Origin: a virus
Reading direction: 5' to 3' (one strand)
Virus record (IMG/VR): IMGVR_UViG_3300029913_001680
Span: 1 to 24,430 of that record
Length of the DNA stretch: 24,430 nucleotides
This document shows, piece after piece, positions 14,963 to 20,998 of the stretch; position 1 is the stretch's first letter; every line of letters starts with the position of its first letter. The notes beneath the pieces are model-generated. The model did not search any database. It was not told the origin of the DNA and saw nothing but the letters and a program-made list of their open reading frames with translations. A program made the translations under genes and the position numbers.

Positions 14963-15491
14963 TTTAACATCTCTAGAAGAAATATGTTTGGCTCCTTATA
15001 TTACTATTGCCACTGGTTTAATTGGAATTAGTAGAAAAGGCGGTGGTAATCAATTTAGACATCAATTTGCCACACTTGGTATTTTGATTGATTATAATTA
15101 TAATGATTCAATTTTATTAAAAGCTTCTGTTTTACATGATTTTGTAGAAGATTTTAACGGATTAGAAAGAATTGATGAAATTAGAAGAATTGACGATGAT
15201 GGACCCGCAGTTGTGAATTTAATTTTGGAAGTATCTAAAAGTGATAATGAATCAAAAGAAGTCTATCTTGAAAGAATATTAAAAACTGGATCAAATAGAG
15301 CAAAAATATTAAAATGTGCGGATAGAATTAGTAACCTTACTGATTTGCATTTAGATACTCATACATCAGGTAAAATTTCATATTATTTAGATCAAACAGA
15401 TTTTTATATTTTACCAATCGCAAGAGAGGTAAATATTAATTTTGAAAAAGAATTAATTGATCTTATTAGCAGACGTAGAAAATTGTGTTAA
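14955..15491 (+). CDS. SpoT/MESH1-like (p)ppGpp hydrolase, HD domain
   Basis: A 178-residue single-domain protein. FRHQFATLGILIDY provides the first His; LLKASVLHDFVEDF gives the HD and ED motifs (Rel family: aallHDtvEDT); ILKCADRISNLTDL matches the kLADRlhNmrtl motif with the final metal-ligand Asp. Length and layout fit small alarmone hydrolases of the MESH1 type, with no synthetase domain. Expected reaction: removal of the 3' pyrophosphate from ppGpp or pppGpp using Mn2+. In a phage it would prevent a stringent response during infection. Substrate is inferred from motifs; another HD substrate remains possible. Confidence 0.75.
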   Translation: MNNLTSLEEICLAPYITIATGLIGISRKGGGNQFRHQFATLGILIDYNYNDSILLKASVLHDFVEDFNGLERIDEIRRIDDDGPAVVNLILEVSKSDNESKEVYLERILKTGSNRAKILKCADRISNLTDLHLDTHTSGKISYYLDQTDFYILPIAREVNINFEKELIDLISRRRKLC

Positions 15492-15506
15492 AAATAATTA
15501 AAAAAT

Positions 15507-15537
15507 TTTTTTAATTCAAATTATTTCATGACCTTTG
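15507..15537 (+). promoter_or_regulatory. Possible promoter of the twin genes
   Basis: TTTT at 15507-15510, 19 nt, GACCTTTG at 15530-15537, followed by TATCAAATTAAAA, which is also found just after two other promoters here (19469 and 19806). One mismatch in each box. Confidence 0.4.
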
Positions 15538-15559
15538 TATCAAATTAAAATATAAATAT

Positions 15560-16501
15560 ATGAAAATTGAAACATCAGATTGTGTAGAAGCAATAATCAA
15601 TCATTTTTTAGAAAAAGGAACTGAAAGTAGTTCACCTTTACTTGATAGTAAACAATGGAAAAGAATTTCTAAAACTGGTACAGGTGATAATATAATTCGT
15701 AAATTTCAAAATAAAATTACAAGCAATGAAATTTATGTTGTATCAAGTGATACAGAAATATTTAATGTTAGTAAAATTGATACATTCAATAAAAATATTA
15801 TCACAAATTTTGATAATTTCAATACAAATATAAAAAAATCAGAAAAATCTGATAGAGTTTTTGTGACTTCATATGGTAGAGATATGTTCAAAGATTGTCT
15901 TGAAGTTTACATAAAAAATAACAATGTTTTATATCAAGATGTTAAAGATGAAATGAAAAATTGTTATGGATTTCAAGATGGTGATATTGTTAATATCATA
16001 AACGGACATCCTATTGGTGATGCTCAAATTCTGAAAATGAAATATGATGAATATGGTGGTAGTTGTGTTTTAAAATCAATATCACCAACAAATAATAGTT
16101 TTGTAAAAAAAGGAGAACTTATAAAAGGTTACGCATTAAGTTTATTAGGCTATGCAACTCTTGTTACTCCAGTAAGCTCTAATACTATTATACCTAAAAT
16201 TAAAAAAGAAAAATCAAAAAAATCAAAATATATATTAGAAGTTGAAGATTTTAGCATATCTAAAATTGATTGGCAAAAAGAGACTTATTCGGATTATGAT
16301 ATAAATATTGGTATTACAGTTTATGTTAAAGGTGAAGATTATATGTATGATGATGAAGTATTACCAGAATTACCTGAATTGGAAGAACTTGAACTTGGTG
16401 AAATTCAAATGGATGACAATGGTTTCATTGGTATTACTTCTGAGTTGTCAGTTGTAGAGATTAAAAAGATATTAAGTGATAATGGTTTTACAGTAAAATA
16501 A
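15560..16501 (+). CDS. Twin gene A: shared N-terminal domain plus unknown C-terminal modules
   Basis: A 313-residue protein. Residues 1-75 are a domain shared with the next gene (ETSDCVEAII, SPLLDSKQWKRISK, GTG, IIRKFQNK, VSSDTEIFNV). A middle part (about 95-205) contains GFQDGDIVNIINGHPIGDA and GYALSLLGYATLVTP. After a Lys-rich linker (around 210-220) comes a C-terminal unit (ILEVEDFSISKIDW) with a very acidic segment (LPELPELEELELGEI), ending in SVVEIKKILSDNGF. No enzyme motif recognised. The shared module may be a targeting or interaction domain. Confidence 0.6.
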   Translation: MKIETSDCVEAIINHFLEKGTESSSPLLDSKQWKRISKTGTGDNIIRKFQNKITSNEIYVVSSDTEIFNVSKIDTFNKNIITNFDNFNTNIKKSEKSDRVFVTSYGRDMFKDCLEVYIKNNNVLYQDVKDEMKNCYGFQDGDIVNIINGHPIGDAQILKMKYDEYGGSCVLKSISPTNNSFVKKGELIKGYALSLLGYATLVTPVSSNTIIPKIKKEKSKKSKYILEVEDFSISKIDWQKETYSDYDINIGITVYVKGEDYMYDDEVLPELPELEELELGEIQMDDNGFIGITSELSVVEIKKILSDNGFTVK

Positions 16502-16508
16502 ATAATAT

Positions 16509-17564
16509 ATGAAAATTGAAACTTCAGATTGTGTAGAAGCAATCATTGATTATTATAGTGAAAAAGGTGTGGAAAATAATTCTCCTTTATTAGATTCTAA
16601 ACAATGGAAAAGAATATCTAAATCAGGTACAGGTAATTCTATTGTTAGAATTTTTAGAAACTCAAAAACAACAACTTTAATTAATGTAACATCATCAGAA
16701 CATGAAATTTTAAATGTTGATGAAAATAATACACAACCAACAGTAACAAATTTTAACACATTTGTTAAACCACAAAAAAGAACAATGAAGTGTAAATGTA
16801 AAAATTGTGGGTCAAGCGAAGTTATGCTATCCATATCTCCATCAGATGGTGAAGATGGATATGATTTTGATCCTAATAAACTTACACAGAAAAAAGCAAA
16901 AAAATTAGTTAAAAATTCAGATCAATCTATTTGGATTTGTTTAGGTGATTGTGAAGATGAAACTTCAGCAGTAGTTGAAATTGATGGTAAAAGAATAACA
17001 GATTCTGATGATTTTATTGAATATATTGCAGATTATGGTAATCCAAAATTAGATAAATTTGATACAAACTCAGTTCCTGTAAAAAAAAATGATATTATAA
17101 AAACAGTTAAGATTGGAGATTTAGAAGAAGTACAAGAATATATTAAAAATGGAGGTGATTTAGATTCTTATATTAAAGATTTACCTTGTAATAAAAATAT
17201 ATCAGAACACGGTGAAGTAAATTGGACACTTTTACTGTATGCAATTTATGAACAACAATATGATGTTGCGATAGCACTCATTAATGGAGGTTGTGATGTT
17301 AATAAGCCAATGATACATATAAATTTTACTCCATTGATGCAAATTTTAGGTAATAAATATAAGTCTAAAAAAATTATAGATGTTATAGATGCATTAATGA
17401 CTCATGGCGCAGATTTGAGTATTGTGGAGGATGGCTATCCTCGTGGTACAAGTAAAAAATGTGATGCTTTTGATTATGCTGATATGTATGGTAAAAAACA
17501 ACATAAACAATATATAATTGATAATTATCCAAAACAATATCAAGAATATTTAAAAAATAAATAA
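16509..17564 (+). CDS. Twin gene B: shared N-terminal domain, zinc ribbon and ankyrin repeats
   Basis: A 351-residue protein. Residues 1-75 match twin A (about two thirds identical by eye). CKCKNCGSSEV near residue 93 and ICLGDCED near 144 give two Cys pairs, likely a zinc ribbon. Residues about 195-330 look like ankyrin repeats: DIIKTVKIGDLEEVQEYIKNG, WTLLLYAIYEQQYDVAIALINGG, FTPLMQILGNK and ALMTHGADLSIVEDG. The last part contains DAFDYADMYGKKQH, an ankyrin-like cap. Ankyrin arrays bind proteins, so it may bind and block a host factor. Starts 8 nt after twin A. Confidence 0.7.
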   Translation: MKIETSDCVEAIIDYYSEKGVENNSPLLDSKQWKRISKSGTGNSIVRIFRNSKTTTLINVTSSEHEILNVDENNTQPTVTNFNTFVKPQKRTMKCKCKNCGSSEVMLSISPSDGEDGYDFDPNKLTQKKAKKLVKNSDQSIWICLGDCEDETSAVVEIDGKRITDSDDFIEYIADYGNPKLDKFDTNSVPVKKNDIIKTVKIGDLEEVQEYIKNGGDLDSYIKDLPCNKNISEHGEVNWTLLLYAIYEQQYDVAIALINGGCDVNKPMIHINFTPLMQILGNKYKSKKIIDVIDALMTHGADLSIVEDGYPRGTSKKCDAFDYADMYGKKQHKQYIIDNYPKQYQEYLKNK

Positions 17565-17566
17565 TT

Positions 17567-17935
17567 ATGAATTTAACAGCAGAAAATGTTCATAACATTT
17601 TTAAAAAATGTCTATCTAATGATAGTGTTGATACAAAAATAGTAGATGGAGTATTAACAAAAGCCAGTTTTTGTGTTAAAAAATTGGAAGAAAATAAGTC
17701 AAATATTTCTGATATGCTAAATGACTTACCTGACTATTTCAAAAAAGGGTCTGGAGATGGTTGGTCATTTCTAAATATGTGTGAGGATAAGAATGGAGTT
17801 CAGTGGACAGATTTTCATGCTACAGTTGATGAATTAGTTTGCTTAGGAATTGCAGTTGATAAAATGTCTTATTTGATGCCGAGAGATTTTTGGAAAGTAT
17901 TACCAGGAGGAATGCCTTATTTAGTAATAAATTAA
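17567..17935 (+). CDS. Conserved hypothetical protein (MPRDFWKVLPGGMPY)
   Basis: A 122-residue protein with the strongly patterned blocks LPDYFKKGSGDGWSFLNMC, GVQWTDFHATVDELVCLGIA and LMPRDFWKVLPGGMPYLVIN. I recall a widespread family of small bacterial and phage proteins with this same layout and no assigned function. Starts 3 nt after the ankyrin gene, so it is co-transcribed. Confidence 0.65.
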   Translation: MNLTAENVHNIFKKCLSNDSVDTKIVDGVLTKASFCVKKLEENKSNISDMLNDLPDYFKKGSGDGWSFLNMCEDKNGVQWTDFHATVDELVCLGIAVDKMSYLMPRDFWKVLPGGMPYLVIN

Positions 17936-17963
17936 AAATAATAATTTTATAAAAATAAAATAT

Positions 17964-18143
17964 ATGGCGACAATTCATAAAAATAAAGAAGAAGCAATAG
18001 AAATGCTTGAAGAATGGTTAAAAGAACCACTTGTTCTAAAAAGATTAATATCAAATTTAAAAACAAGTCAGTATAATAATTTTGATGTTGAATTTATAAT
18101 TGAAGCATTTGATGGTAATACAAATCACGTAATCGAAAAATAA
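17964..18143 (+). CDS. Small hypothetical protein
   Basis: A 59-residue protein, helix-rich: MATIHKNKEEAIEMLEEWLKEP, then VLKRLISNLKTSQ, then FDVEFIIEAFD. Starts 29 nt after the preceding stop. No family recognised; coding is supported by an uninterrupted frame with normal amino-acid composition in an A/T-rich region. Confidence 0.5.
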   Translation: MATIHKNKEEAIEMLEEWLKEPLVLKRLISNLKTSQYNNFDVEFIIEAFDGNTNHVIEK

Positions 18144-18151
18144 TTTAAAAT

Positions 18152-18234
18152 ATGAAAATATTAAAATCTATTTTCAATATTATATTAGTGTTTGTACAGA
18201 AGAAATAATTTCTGAAATAAAAAATCATAAATAA
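18152..18234 (+). pseudogene. Possible frameshifted mini-lipoprotein
   Basis: ATG at 18152 opens MKILKSIFNIILVFVQKK and stops. In another frame the sequence continues CTEEIISEIKNHK and stops at 18234. Joining them near 18193 would give a signal peptide ending in a lipobox-like LVFxC, similar in type to the lipoprotein at 18305. Very short, so only a suggestion. Confidence 0.25.
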
Positions 18235-18244
18235 GTTTAAAATA

Positions 18245-18276
18245 TTTGGTAGATTTAAAAAAATATTCTAATTTTG
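18245..18276 (+). promoter_or_regulatory. Phage-type promoter, copy 1 (TTTGGTAG form)
   Basis: TTTG at 18245-18248 within TTTGGTAG, 20 nt spacing, TAATTTTG at 18269-18276. Same two boxes and same spacing as copies at 19469 and 19806. Precedes the small lipoprotein gene. Confidence 0.65.
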
Positions 18277-18304
18277 TAGAATAAAACAATATAAAATAAA
18301 AATT

Positions 18305-18457
18305 ATGAAATCAACAAAAATCTTATTAATTTTAGTATTATCTTTTTTATTGTCTAACTGTGTATCAACAAATGGACTTCAAAGTCGTAAATTCTTACAT
18401 AAAAATCATGCTAAATATCATGAAGTTGATTCAGATGGATTATATGCATATAAATAA
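18305..18457 (+). CDS. Small lipoprotein (50 residues)
   Basis: MKSTKILLILVLSFLLSNC followed by VSTNGLQSRK. Lys-rich n-region, 12-residue hydrophobic core and lipobox LSNC with Cys at residue 19. The mature peptide would be 32 residues. It has its own promoter (18245-18276) and stops 9 nt before a tRNA-like gene. Small phage lipoproteins of this type can block receptors or DNA entry of rival phages; inferred. Confidence 0.65.
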   Translation: MKSTKILLILVLSFLLSNCVSTNGLQSRKFLHKNHAKYHEVDSDGLYAYK

Positions 18458-18466
18458 TTAAAACCG

Positions 18467-18664
18467 CGGTTGGTAGCTCAATAGGTAGAGCAGTTGGATT
18501 AGTCTATAACTAGTATAGAACTAATCGTATTAATAAGAAAAAATTTTAAAGAAGTAAGTCGTTTAAATATAATTAGCTACTATAGAAAATAACCGAAAAT
18601 AAGAGATTAATATTTTTAATATCAAACAGGCAAAAGATAGGGGGTTCGAATCCTTCCCAACTGA
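18467..18664 (+). tRNA. tRNA interrupted in the anticodon arm (identity unknown)
   Basis: 5' part: acceptor strand 18467-18473, T8, A9, D-arm GCTC/GAGC (18476-18479 with 18488-18491) with a GG-containing loop, and the first half of an anticodon stem (GTTGG, 18493-18497). 3' part: T-arm GGGGG-TTCGAAT-CCTTC (18640-18656) and acceptor strand 18657-18663 pairing all seven positions (one G-T), A73 at 18664. Between them about 125 nt replaces the anticodon loop. It begins with a 12-bp hairpin (18497-18508 with 18514-18526, one bulge). The best 3' partner of the stem is CAAAC at 18623-18627, imperfect. No clear group I core motifs. Could be an intron-bearing tRNA, an invaded pseudogene, or a tRNA-like RNA. 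Confidence 0.6.
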
Positions 18665-18678
18665 CAAAATTTTATAAA

Positions 18679-19149
18679 ATGGAAAAAATTTTAGTATTTA
18701 AAAATTATGAAAATATTCCATTTGGAAAAATATTCCAAATCAGGTTTAAAGAACCTATGGGAATAAAAGAATGTCCATATTTATATAGATGGACATTAAT
18801 TATTTTTGGCTACACAATTAGATTACATCACTGGATTAAATCAGATGATAGACGTTATTTTCATGATCACTCATGCGATTTAATATCAATAATAATAAAA
18901 GGTAAATACTTTAATGTAATACCAGATAAAAACGGAAATCCTATTAAGTATTTAGCTGAAGCATGGGAACCACGTTTTATGAAAGCAGAACAAAGACATT
19001 ACTTAGATATTCCAAAAGAAGGTGCCTGGACAATTTTATTATGCTCAAAACCATATCATAAATGGGGATTTTATGTGAATAATCATAAATGGAGACCATT
19101 AAGATATTTTCATAAATTTGGTATCATTCAAACTGAAGACTATCAATAA
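18679..19149 (+). CDS. Cupin-like conserved protein
   Basis: A 156-residue protein. RRYFHDHSCDLISIIIKGKYFNVIP gives an HxH pair followed by a hydrophobic strand and Gly-Lys turn, and RFMKAEQRHYLDIPKEGAWTILL gives a later His, as in the two metal-binding motifs of cupins. It ends with KPYHKWGFYVNNHKWRPLRYFHKFG. Cupins bind a metal and may be enzymes or sugar-binding proteins; the reaction is unknown. It starts 14 nt after the split tRNA. Confidence 0.55.
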   Translation: MEKILVFKNYENIPFGKIFQIRFKEPMGIKECPYLYRWTLIIFGYTIRLHHWIKSDDRRYFHDHSCDLISIIIKGKYFNVIPDKNGNPIKYLAEAWEPRFMKAEQRHYLDIPKEGAWTILLCSKPYHKWGFYVNNHKWRPLRYFHKFGIIQTEDYQ

Positions 19150-19168
19150 AAATTTAAAATAAATATAT

Positions 19169-19438
19169 ATGCTAAATATAAAGACTAATAATAAAATAAT
19201 ATTAAAATTATTCGAACCAATTGATATAGAATTGTTAGTTTTATTATCTGATATTGATAATACATATTTGGATTATCCAGATGAAAATTTAGAACCTGGT
19301 AGTATTATGCAATTACTTTATTGCCCAGGTGGAATTTACTTAGAATGTGGCGGTAGAGTATATTTATCAGAAGATTCAGAAAAATATGATGGTAGGGATG
19401 TTGAAATGATTGAAGGAATACATTTTAAATTTATCTAA
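19169..19438 (+). CDS. Hypothetical protein
   Basis: An 89-residue acidic protein (NIKTNNKIILKLFEPIDIE start; LYCPGGIYLECGGRVYLSED in the middle). Two Cys and several Gly in a beta-like segment. No family recognised. Shortly after the cupin-like gene, likely the same transcript. Confidence 0.5.
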   Translation: MLNIKTNNKIILKLFEPIDIELLVLLSDIDNTYLDYPDENLEPGSIMQLLYCPGGIYLECGGRVYLSEDSEKYDGRDVEMIEGIHFKFI

Positions 19439-19468
19439 AAAAATAATTTAAAATTAATTCAATAAATG

Positions 19469-19500
19469 TTTGGTAGATTAAAAACTTTATTGTAATTTTG
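19469..19500 (+). promoter_or_regulatory. Phage-type promoter, copy 2
   Basis: TTTG at 19469-19472 in TTTGGTAG, 20 nt, TAATTTTG at 19493-19500, then TACTATCAAATTAAAAG. Shares about 75 bp of flanking sequence with copy 3. Precedes the 19534 gene by 33 nt. Confidence 0.7.
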
Positions 19501-19533
19501 TACTATCAAATTAAAAGAAAAACAAAATAAAAT

Positions 19534-19776
19534 ATGAATTTATATAAAGAAGATTTAAAAAAAATAGGTAGCGTAATGTTTGAAAATAATAATAATTTGG
19601 TTATTGTTTCTGATATTGAGTTGGCAAGCATAGAAAGTATCTTATTGAGAGAAATATTATTATTGTTCGGAGATTATAAAATAATGGAAGAAAATGATTA
19701 TACTTGGGAAAATGATGAAGATGGTATTGAATTCGTTACAAATTTACCATATGATTTATTTAAAAAATTAAAATAA
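19534..19776 (+). CDS. Hypothetical acidic protein
   Basis: An 80-residue protein: LYKEDLKKIGSVMFENNN, LVIVSDIELASIESILLREILLLFG, then acidic NDYTWENDEDGIEF. No family recognised. It sits alone between two copies of the same promoter. Confidence 0.5.
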   Translation: MNLYKEDLKKIGSVMFENNNNLVIVSDIELASIESILLREILLLFGDYKIMEENDYTWENDEDGIEFVTNLPYDLFKKLK

Positions 19777-19797
19777 TTAAAATAATTAAAATAATTC
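19771..19797 (+). repeat. Three tandem copies of a 9-nt unit
   Basis: AAATAATTA repeated at 19771, 19780 and 19789 (last base differs in the third). The first copy contains the stop codon of the preceding gene. Probably replication slippage; it may also form an A/T-rich upstream element for the promoter at 19806. Confidence 0.8.
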
Positions 19798-19805
19798 AAT
19801 AAATT

Positions 19806-19837
19806 TTTGGTAGTTTGAAAACTTTTTTGTAATTTTG
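19806..19837 (+). promoter_or_regulatory. Phage-type promoter, copy 3
   Basis: TTTG at 19806-19809 in TTTGGTAG, 20 nt, TAATTTTG at 19830-19837, then CACTATCAAATTAAAAG. Nearly the same as copy 2 including flanks. It faces the small ORF at 19940 and the tRNA array. Confidence 0.7.
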
Positions 19838-19939
19838 CACTATCAAATTAAAAGAAAACAAAAATAGAAAAAAATGACTTTTTTCCTATTATATATAACA
19901 AAGAATAAAAAAAAATAACAAGATAAAAATTTAAAAATA

Positions 19940-20047
19940 ATGAGAGCAATAAGTAAACATAGTAGTTCATCAAAGTCCTTTAAATTCTGGTTTAGAAAAA
20001 CCAAGTTTGGAACAGATACTTCTTGCCTTATTGTAAATATAAGTTGA
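19940..20047 (+). CDS. Possible small basic peptide
   Basis: 35 codons from ATG at 19940: starts MRAISKHSSSSKSFKFWF, then RKTKFGTDTS. Basic and Ser-rich. It is the only sizeable frame between promoter copy 3 and the terminator at 20073, so the transcript probably exists for it or is itself an RNA. Coding is uncertain because of the length. The rest of 19777-20120 holds only the 9-nt repeats, this promoter and the terminator. Confidence 0.35.
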   Translation: MRAISKHSSSSKSFKFWFRKTKFGTDTSCLIVNIS

Positions 20048-20072
20048 CATTAATAAATGTAAAAAGAAATAT

Positions 20073-20105
20073 AAAAAATCCAAACTCAAAAAGTTTGGAT
20101 TTTTT
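20073..20105 (+). terminator. Strong intrinsic-type hairpin before the tRNA array
   Basis: Perfect 14-bp stem (20073-20086 with 20092-20105), 5-nt loop, with GC-containing core (TCCAAACT) and an A-run/T-run pair at the base, so it works in both directions. It lies 15 nt before the tRNA-Lys, so the tRNAs must come from read-through, processing or an unseen promoter. Confidence 0.75.
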
Positions 20106-20120
20106 GTTTAAATATATTAA

Positions 20121-20203
20121 GTACCTTTGGCAGAGTGGTTTATGCTCCTGACTTTTAATCAGGGTCCATATGGACAACACGAGTTCGAATCTCGTAGGGT
20201 ACA
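20121..20203 (+). tRNA. tRNA-Lys(UUU) with long variable arm
   Basis: Seven acceptor pairs (20121-20127 with 20196-20202), A73 at 20203, anticodon stem CCTGA/TCAGG with loop CTTTTAA (anticodon TTT), T-arm ACGAG-TTCGAAT-CTCGT. The variable region is 15 nt and contains a perfect mini-hairpin, GTCC-ATAT-GGAC. Lys tRNAs are normally class I with about 5 nt here; the D-arm (GCAGAGTGGTTTATGC) is also Leu/Ser-like. It may be a class II tRNA that changed its anticodon, so the amino acid it carries is not certain. No CCA encoded. Confidence 0.85.
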
Positions 20204-20333
20204 CATTTGTCATAGTGGATGACAGTTATTCAGTTAGGCTGGGCATAAAAATTATCCATCTGAATAGTGAGAAGCTATTATAAAAAATAAATATTAAAAT
20301 CATGGGGTAAAGTTAGATTTCGACAAAAAGTTT
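20204..20333 (+). other. Structured leader with three hairpins and a tmRNA-like 5' sequence
   Basis: No gene is seen. Hairpins: TGTCAT/ATGACA (20208-20213 with 20219-20224, loop AGTGG), TATTCAG/CTGAATA (20227-20233 with 20260-20266), and an alternative AATAG/CTATT (20263-20267 with 20275-20279) that competes with the second. 20304-20324 reads GGGG, ten bases, then ATTTCGAC, the same 21-nt frame as the start of E. coli tmRNA. No T-arm or P2 partner was found nearby, so a tmRNA is not called. Confidence 0.4.
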
Positions 20334-20645
20334 ATGACACAAAGAGATGAAACAGGTAGATTCATTGTTAAGTCATTAAAAACAGGTAAAAGTTATTATG
20401 TGGAACCAATTGGTTCAAAAAGATCATCAAGTTGGGGATCATATAATCCAAGTACAGGTGATATTGAACATAAAAAAGGATATGATAAATATTCAGGTGC
20501 AATATCAGAAAATGAAAGCCTAATTACAAAAGAAAATGGATTTGAAGATATTACATATTCAGGAATAGGTGTTTCGCCATTCTCAGTGATTGAGAAATTA
20601 GATTTGGAATATGAAAGAAAAATAATACTTGATAAAATCAAGTGA
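20334..20645 (+). CDS. Conserved phage hypothetical protein inside the tRNA array
   Basis: A 103-residue protein starting MTQRDETGRFIVKSLKTGKS and continuing YYVEPIG, WGSYNPSTGDIE, YSGAISENESLITKENGF, GIGVSPFSVIEKLD. I recall similar small proteins (RDExGRFIV, TGKxYYVEPI, SLIT.ENGF, GVSP..YI) in large myophages, function unknown. The coding frame supports a real protein and argues against this stretch being a tmRNA body. The stop is 8 nt before tRNA-Phe. Confidence 0.65.
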   Translation: MTQRDETGRFIVKSLKTGKSYYVEPIGSKRSSSWGSYNPSTGDIEHKKGYDKYSGAISENESLITKENGFEDITYSGIGVSPFSVIEKLDLEYERKIILDKIK

Positions 20646-20653
20646 TGGTATAA

Positions 20654-20728
20654 GGGTAAATCGTATAGGTGCTTATTGTACGTTGGTCTGAAAAACCAAA
20701 GGCTGGTGTTGAACTCACCGTTTACTCG
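20654..20728 (+). tRNA. tRNA-Phe(GAA) with unusual D/T loops
   Basis: Acceptor GGGTAAA/TTTACTC (one G-T), D-stem GTAT/GTAC, anticodon stem TTGGT/ACCAA with loop CTGAAAA (anticodon GAA), T-stem TGGTG/CACCG. The T-loop is TTGAACT rather than TTCxAxT, so position 56 is G; the D-loop has GC instead of GG, so C may occupy position 19 and restore the 19-56 pair as C-G. G73 where Phe normally has A73. All stems are intact, so a functional but divergent tRNA is likely. Confidence 0.75.
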
Positions 20729-20745
20729 CTGAATAAAAATAATAT

Positions 20746-20827
20746 GCGTCATTAAGCAAGTGGTCAAAGCAGATGATCTCCAAAATCATTCCGTAAGGTT
20801 CATGGGTTCGAATCCCAATATGGCGTG
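20746..20827 (+). tRNA. tRNA-Trp(CCA) with enlarged variable region
   Basis: Acceptor GCGTCAT/ATGGCGT (two G-T pairs), G73 as expected for Trp, anticodon stem ATGAT/ATCAT with loop CTCCAAA. The D-stem is weak (two firm pairs). Variable region is 12 nt with CC-GTAA-GG, a mini-stem capped by a GNRA-type tetraloop. The T-arm (around GGG-TTCGAAT-CCC) has one extra base before the acceptor strand. Confidence 0.8.
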
Positions 20828-20837
20828 CAAAATAAAT

Positions 20838-20925
20838 GGTAAGTTAAGCAGTCAATTGGAGTGACGACTAGTCTTGAAAACTAGGTTTCGTTTAATCGGA
20901 TGGGGGTCGGGTCCTCAACTTACCG
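20838..20925 (+). tRNA. tRNA-Ser(UGA)
   Basis: Acceptor GGTAAGT/ACTTACC, seven perfect pairs, G73. Anticodon stem CTAGT/ACTAG, loop CTTGAAA (anticodon TGA). Long class II variable arm as normal for Ser. T-stem TGGGG/CCTCA with loop GTCGGGT: position 54 is G rather than T. Confidence 0.85.
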
Positions 20926-20955
20926 CATCAAAATGTTTATTAATAAAGTAATAAA

Positions 20956-20998
20956 AGTTCGTATTTTTATTTAATATATACAAATAAAAATACGAACT
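20956..20998 (+). promoter_or_regulatory. 17-bp perfect inverted repeat abutting the HNH gene start
   Basis: Arms 20956-20972 and 20982-20998 are exact reverse complements with a 9-nt loop; the right arm ends on the base before the ATG at 20999. In RNA this would be a hairpin covering the whole ribosome-landing zone. T4 homing endonuclease genes are known to use start-site hairpins to silence read-through transcripts; the same role is inferred here. It could also end the upstream tRNA transcript. Confidence 0.7.

Noticed and set aside
18498-18622. Classical group I intron in the split tRNA
   Set aside because: The insert is only about 125 nt and I could not find P3/P7-type core pairing or R/S-like motifs; left as an unclassified insertion.
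20304-20731. Complete one-piece tmRNA gene spanning 20304 to the TTTACTC strand at 20727
   Set aside because: The 3' strand belongs to a complete tRNA-Phe cloverleaf with its own GGGTAAA strand; no P2 helix partner, no tag ending in Ala-Ala before a stop, and a conserved-looking 103-residue frame fills the space.
20396-20767. Minus-strand frame over the 20334 gene and tRNA-Phe
   Set aside because: It crosses a tRNA gene and opposes a conserved-looking protein; no promoter or start context.
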